A stretch of DNA of 41,521 bases, from assembly GCA_964632995.1 (NCBI GenBank), contig CAZWDL010000064.1, forward strand, positions 1 to 41,521, written 5' to 3'. A program made the position numbers and the translations under genes. This DNA comes from CAZWDL01 sp964632995 (lineage in GTDB: Bacteria > Bacteroidota > Bacteroidia > Chitinophagales > Saprospiraceae). Position 1 is the stretch's first letter, and every line of letters begins with the position of its first letter. The notes below the pieces were generated by a model. It made no database searches, was not told where the DNA came from, and was given only the letters and a program-made list of their open reading frames with translations. This document shows positions 41,476-41,521 of this stretch, one piece after another.

Positions 41476-41521
41476 TGATTACCCATAAGTTCGGTTTTGG
41501 CTACTTCTACGGTTCGTCTGT
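41476..41521. repeat. Dispersed word TGATTACCCATAAGTT at the right end
   Basis: TGATTACCCATAAGTT at 41476-41491 also stands at 21011-21026, in both cases a few bases after a gene and followed by a related GGTTT-GG-CACTT stretch. The element may continue beyond the window. Confidence 0.4.

Noticed and set aside
1..41521. CRISPR array, rRNA or tRNA gene, transposase
   Set aside because: No regularly spaced repeats with unique spacers, no tRNA cloverleaf or rRNA sequence, and no transposase or integrase frame were recognised.

Overview
The window reads as a chromosome segment of a Bacteroidota bacterium, most likely from the Saprospiraceae/Lewinella-like group. The signs are type IX secretion (T9SS) sorting domains of both type A and type B, SprB repeats, the gene block ftsX - DUF3098 - uppP - truB, and Bacteroidota-type promoters (-7 box TAnnTTTG, -33 box TTG). 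Most of the window is GC-rich. The stretch from about 35.5 to 39.2 kb is visibly AT-richer within its genes and looks imported. I see no rRNA, tRNA, CRISPR array or transposase gene.

Layout. 1-3.4 kb: a palindromic intergenic element, a DUF547 lipoprotein, a TapB/DUF3108-like secreted protein, an unknown cytoplasmic protein and a tiny secreted protein that is almost only a T9SS type B sorting domain. 3.5-5.8 kb: a large T9SS type B surface protein split by two compensating frameshifts. 5.8-12.5 kb: a surface-polysaccharide locus, with a flippase on the minus strand and, divergent from it, sulfotransferase, WecE-like aminotransferase, WecF-like Fuc4NAc transferase and two family 2 glycosyltransferases. 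12.5-16.2 kb: a YfhO-family membrane protein and gpsA. 16.4-21 kb: a secreted alpha/beta hydrolase, a caspase-like protease with a C-terminal effector-associated domain (EAD11-like), and an OmpA-domain protein. 21.4-24.2 kb: truB, uppP, DUF3098 and ftsX as one minus-strand operon. 24.3-28.9 kb: a secreted beta-sandwich protein, a membrane-anchored coiled-coil protein, possibly a small unknown gene, and leuS. 29.4-35.4 kb: a 1995-residue T9SS type A protein with a P-domain, Fn3-like, MAM-like and MopE-like segments and about 15 SprB repeats.

The most exciting part is 35.4-39.2 kb. Two orphan Rhs C-terminal modules stand in tandem, and each begins with the same exact 109-bp stretch of Rhs core (35437-35545 and 37861-37969). 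The sequences then diverge completely into different toxins with different putative immunity genes. Module 1 carries a Tlde1-like L,D-transpeptidase-type domain followed by a three-helix membrane protein. Module 2 carries a JAMM/JAB-type metalloprotease domain followed by an overlapping lipoprotein. Neither has the long YD-repeat body, and module 2 has no obvious start codon ahead of its core, so this looks like an archive of toxin tips that could be recombined onto a full-length Rhs protein elsewhere. A DUF4160-DUF2442 pair sits between the modules, and palindromic spacers flank them. The second spotlight is the caspase-EAD11 protein at 17.5 kb, an architecture known from bacterial conflict/cell-suicide networks. 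39.4-41.5 kb holds a truncated and an intact XRE regulator, a Uma2-family nuclease-like protein and an unknown protein.
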